Assembly (NCBI RefSeq): GCF_000524195.1
Contig: NW_020170433.1
Coordinates: forward strand, 122,125 to 186,124
DNA length: 64,000 bases
DNA from: Echinococcus granulosus
Lineage: Eukaryota > Platyhelminthes > Cestoda > Cyclophyllidea > Taeniidae
Direction of reading: 5' to 3'
The translations under genes and the position numbers were made by a program. Of the stretch, positions 63,906-64,000 are shown one piece after another. Under the pieces are notes generated by a model, which saw nothing but the letters and a program-made list of their open reading frames with translations, was not told the DNA's origin and did not search any database. Every line of letters begins with the position of its first letter. Position 1 is the stretch's first letter.

Positions 63906-64000
63906 CTGGAGGAAACCAGATTACAAAAGTCGGTGAATTCATATCTCGATGAAGTAGGGCTACTTATGATTGTTTAGTATTCCACCACACTGTTAGCCTT

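Noticed and set aside
1..64000. CRISPR arrays, bacterial operons or mobile islands
   Set aside because: No regularly spaced direct repeats, ribosome-binding sites or uninterrupted long ORFs; the window is spliced eukaryotic DNA throughout.

Overview
The window is eukaryotic nuclear DNA. Genes are cut into many exons with GT-AG (rarely GC-AG) introns of 32 nt to several kb, intergenic DNA is rich in repeats, and no bacterial-type gene is present. The very short introns, the spliced-leader-like AG directly before two start codons, the gene content and the moderate GC suggest a flatworm, probably a repeat-rich tapeworm. That species call is inference. Ortholog names rest on recognising family motifs and on exon chains whose splice phases close; no database was searched.

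Layout. (1) 1-18518, minus: 36 consecutive exons of DNA-PKcs (PRKDC), about 2,680 codons in one uninterrupted frame, from near the N-terminus to the phosphorylation-cluster region. The kinase domain lies beyond the left edge. (2) 18.9-21.1 kb: a cluster of solo-LTR-like repeats, two of them head to head. (3) 21173-22551, plus: CDK9 (P-TEFb kinase), 4 exons, 409 aa, with a Q- and RGG-rich tail. (4) 22.6-26.3 kb: intergenic, with a decayed Ty3/Gypsy integrase. (5) 26313-32692, plus: a secreted or anchored TPM/MOLO1-domain protein, 4 exons. (6) 34247-35113, minus: a cytochrome b561-domain transmembrane reductase, 2 exons. (7) 36001-46462, plus: TBC1D31 (WD40 + TBC), 17 exons, closing at 738 aa without the long C-terminal coiled coil known from vertebrates. 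(8) 46.5-50.8 kb: repeat-bearing intergenic DNA. (9) 50780-53006, plus: a ten-finger C2H2 zinc-finger protein, 4 exons, 689 aa. (10) 53313-63905, minus: the last 9 exons of the inner-arm axonemal dynein heavy chain DNAH6. One of its introns holds an unrecognised spliced gene-like unit on the same strand.

The genes do not form an operon or pathway. TBC1D31 (centriolar satellite/ciliogenesis) and DNAH6 (axoneme) are both cilia-related; CDK9 and DNA-PKcs are nuclear. DNA-PKcs and CDK9 are divergent, the MOLO1 and b561 genes converge, the b561 and TBC1D31 genes diverge across about 0.9 kb, and the zinc-finger gene converges on DNAH6 with about 300 bp between stop codons.

The points most worth a second look are the very small introns (32-41 nt), a 39-nt GC-AG intron fixed by frame, the retained S/TQ cluster in DNA-PKcs, the shortened TBC1D31, the TG...CA repeat family (one copy with a 4-bp target duplication), and the nested gene inside DNAH6.
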